Shown here in pieces: positions 36,036 through 47,482 of a stretch of DNA of 64,000 nucleotides. The stretch comes from Panicum virgatum (lineage: Eukaryota > Streptophyta > Magnoliopsida > Poales > Poaceae): contig NC_053143.1 in assembly GCF_016808335.1 (NCBI RefSeq), forward strand, positions 1 through 64,000, given 5' to 3'. The position numbers and the translations under genes are program-made. Position 1 is the first letter of the stretch, and each line of letters opens with the position of its first letter. The notes beneath the pieces were generated by a model, which was given only the letters and a program-made list of their open reading frames with translations, searched no databases and had not been told where the DNA came from.

Positions 36036-38493
36036 TTACGAAGTTGATGCCGCCCTCTCATTTAGCCATTTGATGATGTCTGAAAACACAATATCAATGT
36101 TCTCCTTGGGCTCACCAGAAGTCAAAGCATGGCACATCCCTGGGTACAGCTTTAATGTCTTATCCTTGCTCTCAGCTAATGTATATAGTGCTTCGCTTAC
36201 AGATGGGTCAGTCACAGCATCATCACCACCATGGACTATGATGAATGGTAGAGTAACCTATTTGGAATAAAGACAGGAACAATCTAATTCAAAGGCCGAT
36301 ATATAGATGCTTTAGTTTTTTATTATAACATGGTACCAAAACAGTTGTGCTGACATTTGGTTTTTCATATTTCCAAACAATTTATTAATTAGTTTTCTGA
36401 TAATGCATACTTTGTATTACATTTTCACGTAAAATAAAATGTACACAAGATGATTACTTATTAGTCAAACAAATTTAAAATACCTTTGTGCAGCCCACAT
36501 AATTGTTAGCTACCTTAATTATTTGGTAAAATATGAGACAACTAATATCTATGATTATGAAACAAATATATCATGTCACTTCAATTCAACTGTTCCATAC
36601 CAATATAAACAAAATGGCTAGTGCTAAAAAAAATTGTTAGGTTCGCTACACTCAATACCTCAAATGTCATTTTTCATTTTCTTAATCATAGCAGTAATCA
36701 TGACAAAATTAATGCCACAATTTCATACGTCTAAAAATTTAATAAATAACCAACAAAAGTAACATTTTGACAAAAAGTTTGATTCCAAGTCTTGCTCTAG
36801 TACCTTGTCAAGATTGCTTTCAATATCCAAGCTTGCCATAAAAAGTTCATAGCCGGTCTTTAGCCTTGGCTTTCCCTTATAGCAATAATGATTATTTCTT
36901 ACCTGACAAAAGGTGATGATATTAGCTAGTAGTTCTAAAAAAATCAATAATCTTTTAGGTTTAAGTCTTCCCATATATCTTTTCCTCGTACCTCTTCACG
37001 CCATTCTTCACTTTTAATCGCCCTATCAATGATATCTTCATTAGGGATGATCCTCCATGTAGGGATCACATTACTGAGCTTACTTAAAATTGAAATCACG
37101 ATGGGATGAGGCTTCATATCTTCGACAATCTATGTGAGTGTTATACCATTGGAATATAAATTTCATCTTGATGAGACTTAAACCGACGTATGTGTGTATG
37201 TACATAGGTACATACATAGATATACACACTATTATTGCTAAAAAAAATCAAATGTCAATGAGTACACAAATTATCGAAAATAACCTTGCACATTGGAGCG
37301 ACTAAAATGGCTCCATCCCAATAAGTAGGTTCTTTCCTATGAAGCATAAGCACAATAGCTCCCCCCATGGATTCTCCAAGCAAGAATTTCCTTCGGTTCT
37401 TGTACTCCAATTTCTCTATACAAGGGAATCATAATATTGGGAAAATTGTTTTAGAGCTTCAAAACTTATGTCTGACAATCTAGTGCTAGAAAACTCATTT
37501 ACATTTCTATATGAGATACATTTTTCCTAAAAGAATTGGAAATGACCATTTAAGAGAAATTGATGGCTTCTTACGAAATGCAGGTATCATGTGGAATCAT
37601 AATAAAGGATTGCATGATCAAGCATATGGGAAGTATGAATGGAGCAATAGGTGATTACATTAGTTATACATACCACAAACACTTGCAAAGTACTTAGAGC
37701 AATCAACTACAATGTCATTGAAACTCGTAATATAGCCTTGAAGTCCAGAAGACTTCCCATGGCCTTCATAATCCATTCCATGCACTGCAAATCCAGCTTG
37801 CGCCAACCTAGTACCTGTGCCTAAAAGAAATAATATCAAGATGTATAAGCTAATTATGAATTTTTATTATATATTTATGCAAAATTAATGGAATTATAAT
37901 CCTGTTACCCTAATAAGAATACATGAAGAGTAGTTGGTGTGATTTCTAATTAGCGTGTATGGTGGTTGGTCTAAACCCATACCATATATTTTTTTACGAA
38001 GGCAATCATAAAATTGAATTTTTTAGGTTAAGATTTGCACAGGAGTTACATCATTATGGTATTTACCTCTCATCGAAATGCTGCATTCCATGGCGTATCC
38101 TAAAATGTGTAGAGTAAGAGAGATAACCAAATCAAATAATGTTAAAAGGGCAACGTCACTTTGATAAAGTTGTATTGGAAACTGAAAAGCAACATCATAT
38201 CAGCAACCAAGTTACCATGGCACAGAAAGATGAGGGCTTTTGGTTCAATGGTTGAAGGTCTCCATTGACATGTAAATAGATTCATTCCTCGTGCATTCAA
38301 AACAAATTCCTGGGATAGAAAAAATCCGAATATATGATATTGAGAAGAAACTTGGTATGAGAATTATTGAATGGCTCTTCATATATATCAGCTTGACAAA
38401 GTATAAGAAATTTTGTCCACATAAGTTAAGTTATAATTAAAAGAATAATCAATATAAATTTACCTCTTCATACTTGATATCATCATCGGCCAT
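36036..38493 (-). CDS. Alpha/beta hydrolase, monoacylglycerol lipase / caffeoylshikimate esterase-like, 8 exons (paralogue 2)
   Basis: Exons 38493-38464, 38309-38216, 38099-38067, 37820-37674, 37415-37285, 37129-36992, 36902-36804 and 36257-36036 join in frame to 297 residues plus a TAA stop. All introns are GT-AG. Motifs: IFLCHGYAMECS; HGMDYEGHGKS; nucleophile elbow FLLGESMGG; acid region VHGGDDAVTDPSVSE; His in GMCHALTSGE. The triad is complete, so the enzyme is probably active. It is less GC-rich than paralogue 1 and shorter at both ends. The start is the first in-frame ATG of a 10-codon first exon (MADDDIKYEE), matching the position of the first intron in paralogue 1. A nested retroelement complex begins 297 bp upstream of its ATG. 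Substrate unknown. Confidence 0.92.
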
Positions 38494-38784
38494 TTGCTTT
38501 GAAAATGGAGTGATAATGCTAAGGCATTAAACAATCTGTACATATGTAATTTATACTTAGGAATGGTCAAAGAGAAGTTGGTTCCCCATTGTGTGGATAT
38601 CTTAATTTGAAGATACATATTTTTTGTGGTGCTTTTTGTATCCATGCAAGGCACCACAGATTGTGTGGTTAAGGATTAGCTATATTTAAGTGGGCTAAGT
38701 TTAGCAAACACAAACTAGATACTTGATAAGCTCTCACCCCAAACATCTTTATATAAATTAGCATGGATTTATAAATTGTTTTAT
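38494..38784. promoter_or_regulatory. Short upstream region of hydrolase paralogue 2
   Basis: Only about 290 bp separate the start codon from the solo LTR B complex. A TATA-like TTATATAAAG (minus strand, about 38748-38757) is present, but it would leave a 5' UTR of over 250 bp. It is AT-rich, and no other element was seen. Confidence 0.35.
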
Positions 38785-39112
38785 GTTTTTGAAGCGTCCC
38801 CTCTAAAGATGTGACTTAAATGTGATACAAATATCAGTCTCAGGAAACTGATAACACATTTATTACATCATATGGTACATCACCGTACAACTCTACGCGG
38901 TGGTGGGCAAAGGAGCGCCACTATCGCAAGAACAAGAACTACAAACCAAACGTAGAGGCTAACTTTGTAGAGGTCATCAGAGTCTTGCGCCATGCAAAAC
39001 TTCCTGCGGGTGACCCTAATCCATAGGCAAAGCTGGGTGCAGAACGAAACCCCCCTACTCATCGTCCTCGGGAAGGAGCTCTGGATCTTCCTCTGTAAAT
39101 ATTAAGCAAGGG

Positions 39113-39130
39113 TGAGTACAAACGTACTCA
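39113..39130 (+). other. LTR hairpin TGAGTAC/GTACTCA, copy B
   Basis: TGAGTAC (39113-39119), loop AAAC, GTACTCA (39124-39130), then GCAAG; preceded by AAGCAAGGG. It is the same layout as in solo LTRs A and C. Confidence 0.75.
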
Positions 39131-39646
39131 GCAAGTTCAATCACACCCACGGAGGGGGTATAAACAGAATATATGCACAGGATAAATCAAGGATAAGGCT
39201 AAGGTTTAATTTGCGGAAAGCTAATTTTTATGCATGGGTTTATTTTGGAAGAAAAGGATTTTTAGAGCAATTATTTTGTACCGAGTAACACGTAGGGTTG
39301 ATCCACACAGGATCCAAGTTTATAAGTTGCTACCAGACTCCTCATCCGACGTAGCACACGGCACAGCTGTCGAACACTTTTCCAAAACAACTCACGCCAA
39401 CCCATCCATTCCCAGAAGAAGTGCTAGTTATGTGACCAAACTATAACTCGCTCAATTCCGTGAGCACAGCTATTCGAATAGGTTTTACACTCTGCAAAGG
39501 TTGTACACCTTACCCACAAGTGGGGTACCGCAGCACGATCACCTTAGTGTCGGTGCAGATCCCAGCAAAGCCATTACCCACCTTAGCTAAGCCTAACTAG
39601 TCAACACGGACTCCACCAAGGGGTTAACCTATCAACGAGGACTAAC

Positions 39647-40063
39647 TGTCAGACCTGGGGCAGCAGGACTGCTCACCAGGGTGGAATATTCTAGAGTAGG
39701 GAACAGTATATGGCAATGCTCTACCTCTTTTGTACCTACCCGAATAAGAGTAGAACTAGTCGATGGTTCCGGGAACTAGCCGAACCTCTCGGACTAGGAT
39801 CCTAACAGAACTCGACTAGGATTTCCATGTAACCCTGTTTCCCCAGACCTTATAAGGGCGAGCAGGGACCCCTCCAAAACATCGAACAATACCTGAGGGA
39901 ATACAAACTACCACATAGGACATAGGGTAATACGCTCCGGCGGCCTGAACCTGTCTAAATCCATGTGTTCCTTGCACCATCGCGTTCTGATCTTGGCGAG
40001 TCCCTACTCATAACCACTCTCCTCAGGATACCTCTTGGAGAACCCGACGGTAAAACAACGACA
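39647..40063 (+). repeat. 5' LTR of the outer retrotransposon
   Basis: 417 bp, TG...CA. TATA-like TTATAAGG at 39850-39857 lies in the middle, where an LTR promoter is expected. The last 138 bp match the remnant at 57748-57882 with about 14 substitutions and one 3-bp gap by eye (about 90% identity), so the insertion is not recent. Confidence 0.9.
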
Positions 40064-40065
40064 GC

Positions 40066-40082
40066 TGGCGCCCACCGTGGGG
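40066..40082 (+). other. Primer-binding site of the outer retrotransposon
   Basis: TGGCGCCCACCGTGGGG begins two bases after the LTR end. TGG complements the CCA end of a tRNA. The exact tRNA was not determined. Confidence 0.65.
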
Positions 40083-40112
40083 CCTCTCGCCAACAATCGT
40101 CAGAAGAACTCG

Positions 40113-41962
40113 ATGGCTTCTCTTGACGGCATTCCGGTGCTCGAAAAATGCACCTCCCTTCGCATCGGTTCATGGATCTTCGTCGCCGACAGATCAGGCG
40201 GCTTCGAAAGCTATTCAATCAATCAAGATCAACCAGAAGTTTCAGAAACTGCAAAACGTTGTAAATTCGATGAATTCATCGATCAACTCGAAGAAATCGG
40301 ATTTTCGAACTTCAACAATGAAGCTCGGATTCAACCCGAATTCGACGCAATCAAAGCCAAAACACTCTCCGAATTGAAGGAGGACTTGGAAAAACTGCTG
40401 GAAGATTCCAAGCAAGAAACTTCCATGAACGGAAAGACCATACTTCCTAATTGCATCCGCATCGCTGAACCAAGTCTTCGGAAGAAAAAAAAATCAAAGC
40501 CTAGCTTCAAGAAAATTACTCGCGAAAAGAAGCAGCCGAAAAACACTTTTTCAAACATCGACGATGTTGATGAAAAGATCGAACACTGCCTTCAGTTAGC
40601 TGATGACACGTTCAACATCAGCACTTATCGCGAAGAGTCCTCCAACCACTGGGATCTCAACTCTACAGAGCTGGAACAAGACCAATCTTTCATTAAATAT
40701 CTCGAAGAATTGGATGACCCAATATCTGAAGATGAACTAGCCGAGTGGTCACACGACATCGACTTATTCATGGAAGGATTAAACAATCCCCACAAGCTCG
40801 AAGCCTTCTGGTAGCGATCCAAAGCGAAGAAGCTGTGGGACGATTCACAAAACAAGTCAGCAACTCAAGTGGATCAATACCTATCACAATCCCACCCTAC
40901 AGAAGACTCTGTTTCAATAGATGACTACATGAGTCGCTGGTGCAACACCATCCAAACTCCAAATTCCCCTACTCCGCAAGAAGATCTCCGCATGCCGCGG
41001 TTATTTTCTCCTAAGGAACGTGACAATTTGGGAAAATACGATAAATTCATAAATGAACTTTCAGTCCGAATCGAAGGCGGATGGCTCCCAGCTGACATCC
41101 CCCCATATGATGAAGACCTTCTTCGACACACTCTCGGACTCTCTCCAGATTCGGACCAAGTCCTCAAAAGAAACCGGCTCGTACTACGATCCGATTTGGA
41201 CAAGAAGACTGAATCCGACAAGGAGTCGACTTCTACGGCCACTACAAAAATGGAACTGCAGTCCTCAGAGAAGCAACAACTCTCAGAAGACGAAGAACTA
41301 CCATTCCAACATAGCTTTCCGCTCAAGGAAGACAACATCAATTCAAAAACTCGCAGCCACAATCGCGAAATTTTCATGTCTTTCCTTTCGGACGCTACGA
41401 ACCGAAAAGTTGATTCCACAGCACTGGAAGACTTGAACTATGACGAATTCATCTCTGAACCGGAGATAACTGAAGCAGCAGCAGCTAGCCATGAAATTCC
41501 TCCACCGGGAATCACATTCACCGTCCATCTAGACAACACCCCAAGATGATTCTCAAGACAGAGCATCATCAACAACTTGGCGACTCGTTCGACTACTCCA
41601 ACAGTGACTTACACAATGTTATCAACATTGGCTGTAACGCAAAATTAGTCATCATCAACAAAAGGGAAGATCATGAGGAAGTCGAAGCCTACAGTCCAAC
41701 ATCTAATTTCTGGATACCTTATATCTACGGGTACAACCCGCGAAAACGACGTCGCGACAAGGCAGCACCTCCTTCTCAACCAAAGCAGTCGACGATTGAT
41801 TCTACTCAACAAAAAATCCATTCAAAGTGCTTCCTGCATCCCAAAGGAAAGCACTCGAGTTTTCAATGTAGCACTCTTCGCAAAGCACTCGGAGCATCCC
41901 CATCTTCTGCCAACAAAGACAACAAAAAGGAGACCCAACACGAGCAAAATCCTTTCCAATAA
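40113..41962 (+). pseudogene. gag-like polyprotein region of the outer retrotransposon
   Basis: An open frame from the ATG at 40113 runs to 41549, broken by one TAG at 40812-40814. A second frame starts at an overlapping ATGA (41546) and runs to 41962. The product is very charged, rich in Glu, Asp, Lys and Ser. It ends with a zinc-knuckle-like Cys-His pattern, KCFLHPKGKHSSFQC (Cys-x2-His-x4-His-x4-Cys), typical of grass gypsy gag C-termini. No capsid domain was recognised with confidence, and no protease follows. The overlap may be the original way of joining two frames, or a frameshift. Confidence 0.6.
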
Positions 41963-41987
41963 GGGATCAAGCATGCCAGCTACTCAA

Positions 41988-42420
41988 ACGAGTCATCTAT
42001 TGGGCTTACCCCCGGTCTTACACCCAATAAAGATTAGGATGGGTTCGCCCGAACTCTGACTCGAGTCATCTATTGGGCTTACCCCCAGTCTTACACCCAA
42101 TAAAGGCTAGGTTAGGTTCGCTCGAGCTCTGACTCAACCCCAAAATTACTCGCATTGGCAATCAAGTCATCTATTGGCTTACCGCCGATCTTACACCCAA
42201 TAAAGGCTAGGATGGATTCGCCCGAGCTCTGACTCAGTCCACTACCCATGTTGACAGAAGGCAAATACTAAAATGAGTCATCTACTGGGCTTACCCCCGG
42301 TCTTACACCCAATAAAGGCTAGGATGGGTTCGCCCGAGCTCTGACACAGTTCACTACCCGTGTTGGCAGAAGACAAATATTCAAGTCGATCCTCGGTCCT
42401 ACACCCAATAAACACCAAGA
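41988..42420 (+). repeat. Tandem repeats, family 1 (CATCTATTGGGCTTACC type)
   Basis: Four units start GAGTCATCTA(T/C)TGG near 41990, 42062, 42164 and 42274, each with TCTTACACCCAATAAA and ending in GCTCTGAC. A fifth, partial unit starts near 42385. Spacing varies from 72 to about 110 bp because the spacers differ. Confidence 0.85.
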
Positions 42421-42494
42421 TGGATCCACTTGAATTAGACTCCAATATAAAGAAATCGAGTGCTTCAAAACTGGATGAAAGAGAAGATTTCATC

Positions 42495-42835
42495 ACTGGA
42501 GCCATGAGCTCCCCCCTCCCAAGGGGTTACTTCTTCGGGAGTCGATACTCCATCAGTTATTCTAAATACCAACCTTTCCTTGTTAAGTTAAGGTCAAAGG
42601 CACAGCGAATCGGGTAGCTGGGGCTAGGGGACATGAGCTTCACGGCCCAAGAGACAAAGTTGTCTACCATCTTCAGGAGTAAAACCTAGAGACATGAGCT
42701 CCCCCTCCCCAAGGGTGGTTACTCCTTCGGCTACCTCGAATACCAACCTTTCTTTGTTCACTCAAAGTCAAAGGCACGTCGAATCGAGTAGTCGGGGCTA
42801 AGGGACACGAGCCTTACGGCCCTAGAGTCAAGCTC
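42495..42835 (+). repeat. Tandem repeats, family 2 (two units of about 170 bp)
   Basis: Two units begin CATGAGCTCCCCC (about 42503 and 42693), and both contain ACCAACCTTTC, TCAAAGGCAC and GTCGGGGCTA/GCTGGGGCTA. They are diverged and lie directly between families 1 and 3. Confidence 0.75.
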
Positions 42836-42846
42836 TGTACACTATC

Positions 42847-43550
42847 GTCCATGAGACGACAAATGATTGACTACTATGGTACTCGATGGGGCAAGCTCCC
42901 TATTTTCCCAAGAGGAACTTCTCGTCCATGAGGCGACAAATCATCGACTACTTCGGTACTCAACCGTCAGATGGGACAAGCTCCCTATTTCCCAAGAGGA
43001 ACTTTTCGTCCATGAGGCGACAAATCATCGACTACTCTGGTTCTCGACCTCCGGATGGGACAAGCTCCCTATTTCCCAAAAGGATCTCTTCGTCCACGAG
43101 ACGATAATTTATCGACTACTTCAGTACTCGATCCTCAGATGGGACCAGCTCCCTATCTCTCAAAAAGGATTTTTTTCTCTCGTCCATGAGACGATAATTT
43201 ATCGACTACTTCAGTACTCGATCCTCAGATGGGACCAGCTCCCTATCTCTCAAAAAGGATTTTTTTTCTCTCGTCCATGAGACGGCAATTGATTGATTAC
43301 TTCAGTACTAAATCCTCGGATGGGACAAGTTCCCTATCTCCAAGAAGGACTTATCATCCAAAGAGATGGCAATTCATCGACTGCCACGCACTCAACTTCC
43401 AACTACTAAAAATGAACCCTTCGTCCTCAAGACGACAACTCGTCGATTACCACAGTACTCGACCGACAAACAACCTCTCCTTTTTCCACAAAGGAACTAC
43501 TCGTCCACAAGACGACAAGAAAATCGACTACTACTATACTTGAAAAAAAT
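42847..43550 (+). repeat. Tandem repeats, family 3 (about 84-90 bp, 8-9 units)
   Basis: Units begin CGTCCATGAGACGACAA and contain ATCGACTAC and GATGGGACAAGCTCCCTAT. Units at about 43091 and 43180 are nearly identical, which points to a late unit duplication. Later units (after 43340) decay. Confidence 0.85.
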
Positions 43551-43704
43551 GATTCAAGACAGCCGATGAAAAGCTTCATAAAAAAGGCAACCAGCCAACC
43601 GGCCGTCAAATAAAAGGAAAAAAAGTATTGTACATCACAATGTTAAAAGTACTTAAGTGGACTGACACCCACACAAAAAGCCAAGAGGATATTACAACAA
43701 CTGT

Positions 43705-46046
43705 TCAAGCCTCTGGCGCTGGCTCCAAGCTGCTGATAACCTTATCAGCGATGGGTTTTATCTCCGCGACATATTCAGAGAATCGCTCCTCCGAACAGCT
43801 TACGGCAACCCCATCGCCAATAAAAGACAAGTTCACGGAAGGGAGAAAGGACTTAACTAATCCTAAGACATGAGCCAAGTAATCCCAAGAAGTGTCGGAG
43901 AAGAAGCTGCCGAGCCGCTGGGGGGCTTCACGAAGATGCTCTAGCAGACTCTTCTCGCCAGCTTCTTCATCCTCGACCATCCCGATGACTACTTGAGCCG
44001 CCGCCTCAAGATCAGCTAGCTGCTGAGCCTTCCGATCACTATCTGCCGCCAAGTCTCTGATCTGCTTCATATCGCTGACCATTTGCTTATCAGCATCAGC
44101 CTTGATCTTGGTCAGCTTCTCCACAGCATCTGCGTGACGATACATAATATTGGTCAGATCAGTCACCTCATTATCCTTTCGCAACAACAAGCTTTTAAGC
44201 TCTGTCAAAGCAAGGAAAACATGAGAACACAAGAAAACTACCCGAAGGACAAGCATCAAAGAAGGAAAAGAATACCTTTCTTCTCCTTGGCAGCAGCCTT
44301 GACCTTCTCCTGCAGTTTGGAGGCCTTATCCTTAAGAGCAGAATTATCCTGCTCCAAAGCTTCGACTCGAGCCTCCAGAAGACTGACCTTCCGCGACTGC
44401 TCCTGAGAAGACCGCTCAAGAGCAGCCATCTTCTCAAGTTGCCGTGCTTGCTTGAGAACAGAGTCAAGGCAGGATACTCGATAACACAACAAAAAGCACT
44501 CGAGTACAAAAGCATCTTACAACAAGAGAAGAATGACACCCCAGAATCTACTGGGCAACAGAAGTCGACGACTCGACTTCCTGCTGTGGCACCTCCCGCA
44601 AGACCAGATCGACATTAGCAGCAGCCGAAGGACTCTTCGGCCGATCCTCGCTCTGCTTGTCTGAAAAAGCTCAGAAGACATCAGCAAAAGCTCGACGAAA
44701 AAGCCAGTCGATCAAATCAAGCCACTCACCGGTGCCAGCGGTAGGAGACTCCTTGCTCGCCTCCCCGATAGACAGATCCCCCCGATCACCCACCTTCGGC
44801 GAATCTAGAGGCAGCCGGGCAATATTCTTAAGGGAATCAAAAATCCCGTTCTCCGACTCGTCAAACCCCAGAGCATCTGGATTGCTACAAAAAGAAGTAC
44901 TCGACACTTCAACAACAAAATCAAAGGAAAGCAAAAAAGCAGTCGATCAACAATCGCACTTACTGAGAGGAGTGTTTGAGCACAAATTTCCTCGATCTAG
45001 TAAACTTCGGGACCATACTCAGCCCCGAAGCATTCTGCCCCTTAGCAGAGCCACTCCCGCCAGATTCAACCGGTGCAGCGGGAGTCGAGATGGCCAGGCT
45101 CTCAACAGAGCCCACCGCCTGTCTTTTGGAATGAGAAGGAGGCCTAAGAAGAGGAAAAACCATCAAAATCAAACGCAGCACTTCAGAAAAGTACCAACCC
45201 ATACTCACATGTCACTACTACCAGCAGAGGTGGCGTCCCGCTTCCGAGTCCTTGTAGACTCGACTGCCGGCTCATCCGCTGTCCGGCCCCCAACATCAGA
45301 CGCTGTCCGACTGGCCGACGGACCTGCAAACAAGATACAACTGAGGTCAATCAAGGATCCAATGTTCAATTCGAACCAAAGAAAAAAGAAGTCAGAGGCA
45401 CACTTGAGTCAGTATGCGCCAAAGACACATCTTCAGGCAGAGGAGGCCTACTCTGATAGTTTTCGGGATTAATCTGCACGAAACATACTGGATCAACTCG
45501 ACTACTCGACAATACCTCCCATGGACGCCTGCCAGCGCTAAAAGTCCCAGCAATATTGGCCATCCCAGCCACATTCTTCAACAACCCCAAGACCTGATCC
45601 TTCAGATCATCTTTAGTAATCTTGGATCGGCTATAACGGGAAGGATCCGCACCACCCGTATACTAAAAGCCCAAATGGACCCGCTGCTACAACAGCTGGA
45701 TCCTCCGCATAGACCAATGCGCAACAACAGAAGCACCGCAAATCTGGTGATCCGCCTTCATCCACTCGATCTCCTCAAGAAGGAAGTTGACCTGATCCCC
45801 ATCGCTTCCCTTGGAATTCCAGCTCGACTTTCTCACAGGGGGGCCAGGGGTGCGAGTAGGAAGAGAAGAAGAAAGGTTCCTAATATAAAACCACATCGAC
45901 TTCGAGTCGATGACCTTATCACTCAAAACATAAGGAATATACTTGGGTTGCAAGGAGGGCCCACATGTCAGAGCAAACGGGGGAACCAAGGGAAATGCAC
46001 CACGGGATCTTGACATGGGCCCACAAATCAGACTCCCACAGATCAT
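43705..46046 (-). pseudogene. Spliced antisense gene of the outer retrotransposon, 5' end lost
   Basis: Runs opposite to gag. From 46046 downward: a part with SLQPKYIPYVLSDKVIDS and MWFYIRNLSSS, as in the antisense ORF of TAT elements (Pfam 'putative gypsy type transposon', PF04195, from memory). Low-complexity Ser/Pro-rich exons follow (45150-44965, then 44890-44725), then a coiled coil (44492-44276 and 44201-43705). The intron 44275-44202 has GTATTC...GACAG ends and joins EKK/ELKSLLL in frame; the intron from 44966 down to about 44890 also joins in frame. The N-terminal part is lost at the junction near 46040. The function of such proteins is unknown. Confidence 0.6.
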
Positions 46047-46541
46047 CGTCCGTTCTCGTAGCGAATACTCTAGAAGAGGGCCCCTGATAAAGACGGGATA
46101 ATCCTGCGCAACTCTAGAGTAGTAGTCGAAGGCATAGGCGTGGTGTCTGGGCCATAGATTACCTTTGTTTGTCTCGTACTCAGCTGGAATTGTGGGGTAG
46201 ATGGCAGGTGGTGACAGCTATGTCCGTCCGCTACGGAGACAGTCTGCGTGGTTAGTGCACTCCCCCCCCCCCCCCCCGTCTGGGTACGACATAGAGCGAT
46301 ACCGGATATTTCTTGGCAGACCAGGGTCAAACCGGTGCCTGAAGTGAGCGAGTGGAAACATTAGTGTATCTTCGCTTGAACCTATCCATAGATCAGAATC
46401 ACACTACCCTAAGGTCTCTTTATCTCTTATCTTCTTTGGGGTAATTTAGATAGAAGACAGTTACATACCCGTTCCTCGTGGAAAATACGATATCATGAAT
46501 ACTCCCGGGTGAAGTGCCACAACGGTATTTCCGTGCGCTTG
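46040..46541. repeat. Unclassified repeat fragment at the junction of outer and inner elements
   Basis: Neither the rest of the outer 3' LTR nor the 5' LTR of the inner element is found here. Instead about 0.5 kb of unrelated sequence occurs, with a run of 16 C (46262-46277) and ACTCCCGGGTGAAGTG...CCGTGCGCTTGCGG (46501-46541). I recall the latter word pair from other grass repeats but cannot name the family. It may be a third element fragment or filler at a deletion junction. Confidence 0.4.
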
Positions 46542-47480
46542 CGGATTCCTCTGTGAGAGTTAAGAAATACCAACAACCGCCACCGCCACTGCCGAAGAAC
46601 ACGAGCGCAACCAACCCACCAAGACATGCACCAAGGGTCCGAACAAGGACTATACCAATCGAAGAGATTTCCGATCAGTCTGAATCGGAGGAGGAAGAGT
46701 ATTATCGAAGGGGTCAACCGCGAAGAACACCATTGTCCGAAGAGTTGGAGGAGATACAATGGCCACATCATCTCAACCCAGCAGTACTGCCCCAGTTTGA
46801 CGGTGAGTCCGACCCCGAAGAGTTTCTCCTAAAGTACGAAGCCACCATAGAAGCCGCAGAAGGAGGCACAACGTGCAAGGAGAAGGCACTTGTCCTCGCG
46901 CTGCGAGGCCTGGCTCAGCGATGGTATGCAAACATACCTTCCAGAAGCATTCTATCATGGAACTAGCTCCGCTCTCAGTTGCGTTCAAGCTTTTGAGCCG
47001 TCAGGCCCGACGAAGTCACATCCTGCGACTTCCACAACTTGAAGCAAGGAAGTATGACTTTACAGGAGTACCTTCAGAGCTTGATAAAGCTTCGTGCATG
47101 AGGGCCAAACGTCACCGATCAGAGCATTATTGACTCAGTGGTCAAAGGGATCAGCCTAGGCCCGTGCGGGGAGTACTTAACCCGATGAAGGCCAAAAACA
47201 GTCATCAAGTTGTTTGAGATAATGCAAGAATATTGAGTATCTGACTGAGTGAAGAGGCAGAAACTCGAAGAAATGAATAAGCAGAGGAAGTCACGGAACA
47301 GTGAGAGGTCGCACCAGAAGCCATGGCATTCCGACTAGTCGAAGCAGCACAAAACTGACAATAGTGTCTTTGAAGAGGAGTCACGGGAAAGTAGGCACCA
47401 CAAGAACAAGAGTGGTAGAGATCATCGCGAAGACGGAACTAGCCGCGAAGACAGATTTACCCGCGAAGACAGATCTAGCC
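46514..47480 (+). pseudogene. gag of the inner gypsy element, decayed
   Basis: The first open part (46514-46966) holds the retrotransposon gag core: LPQFDGESDPEEFLLKYEAT, then ALRGLAQRWYANIPSRSI. The same frame continues after a TAG at 46964 with the expected CDFHNLKQGSMTLQEYLQSL, broken by several more in-frame stops, mostly TGA. The last section is basic and rich in Arg, Lys and Glu. The upstream part of gag is replaced by the junction fragment. Confidence 0.8.
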
Positions 47481-47482
47481 TG

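Noticed and set aside
42847..43550. Open frames through the 84-90 bp repeats as a repeat protein
   Set aside because: Frames shift between units and stops are frequent; the DNA repeat explains the similarity.
46070..46500. 5' LTR of the inner gypsy element
   Set aside because: No match to the 3' LTR at 57123-57747: the TGTTGGGGAC start and CACCAACA end are missing.
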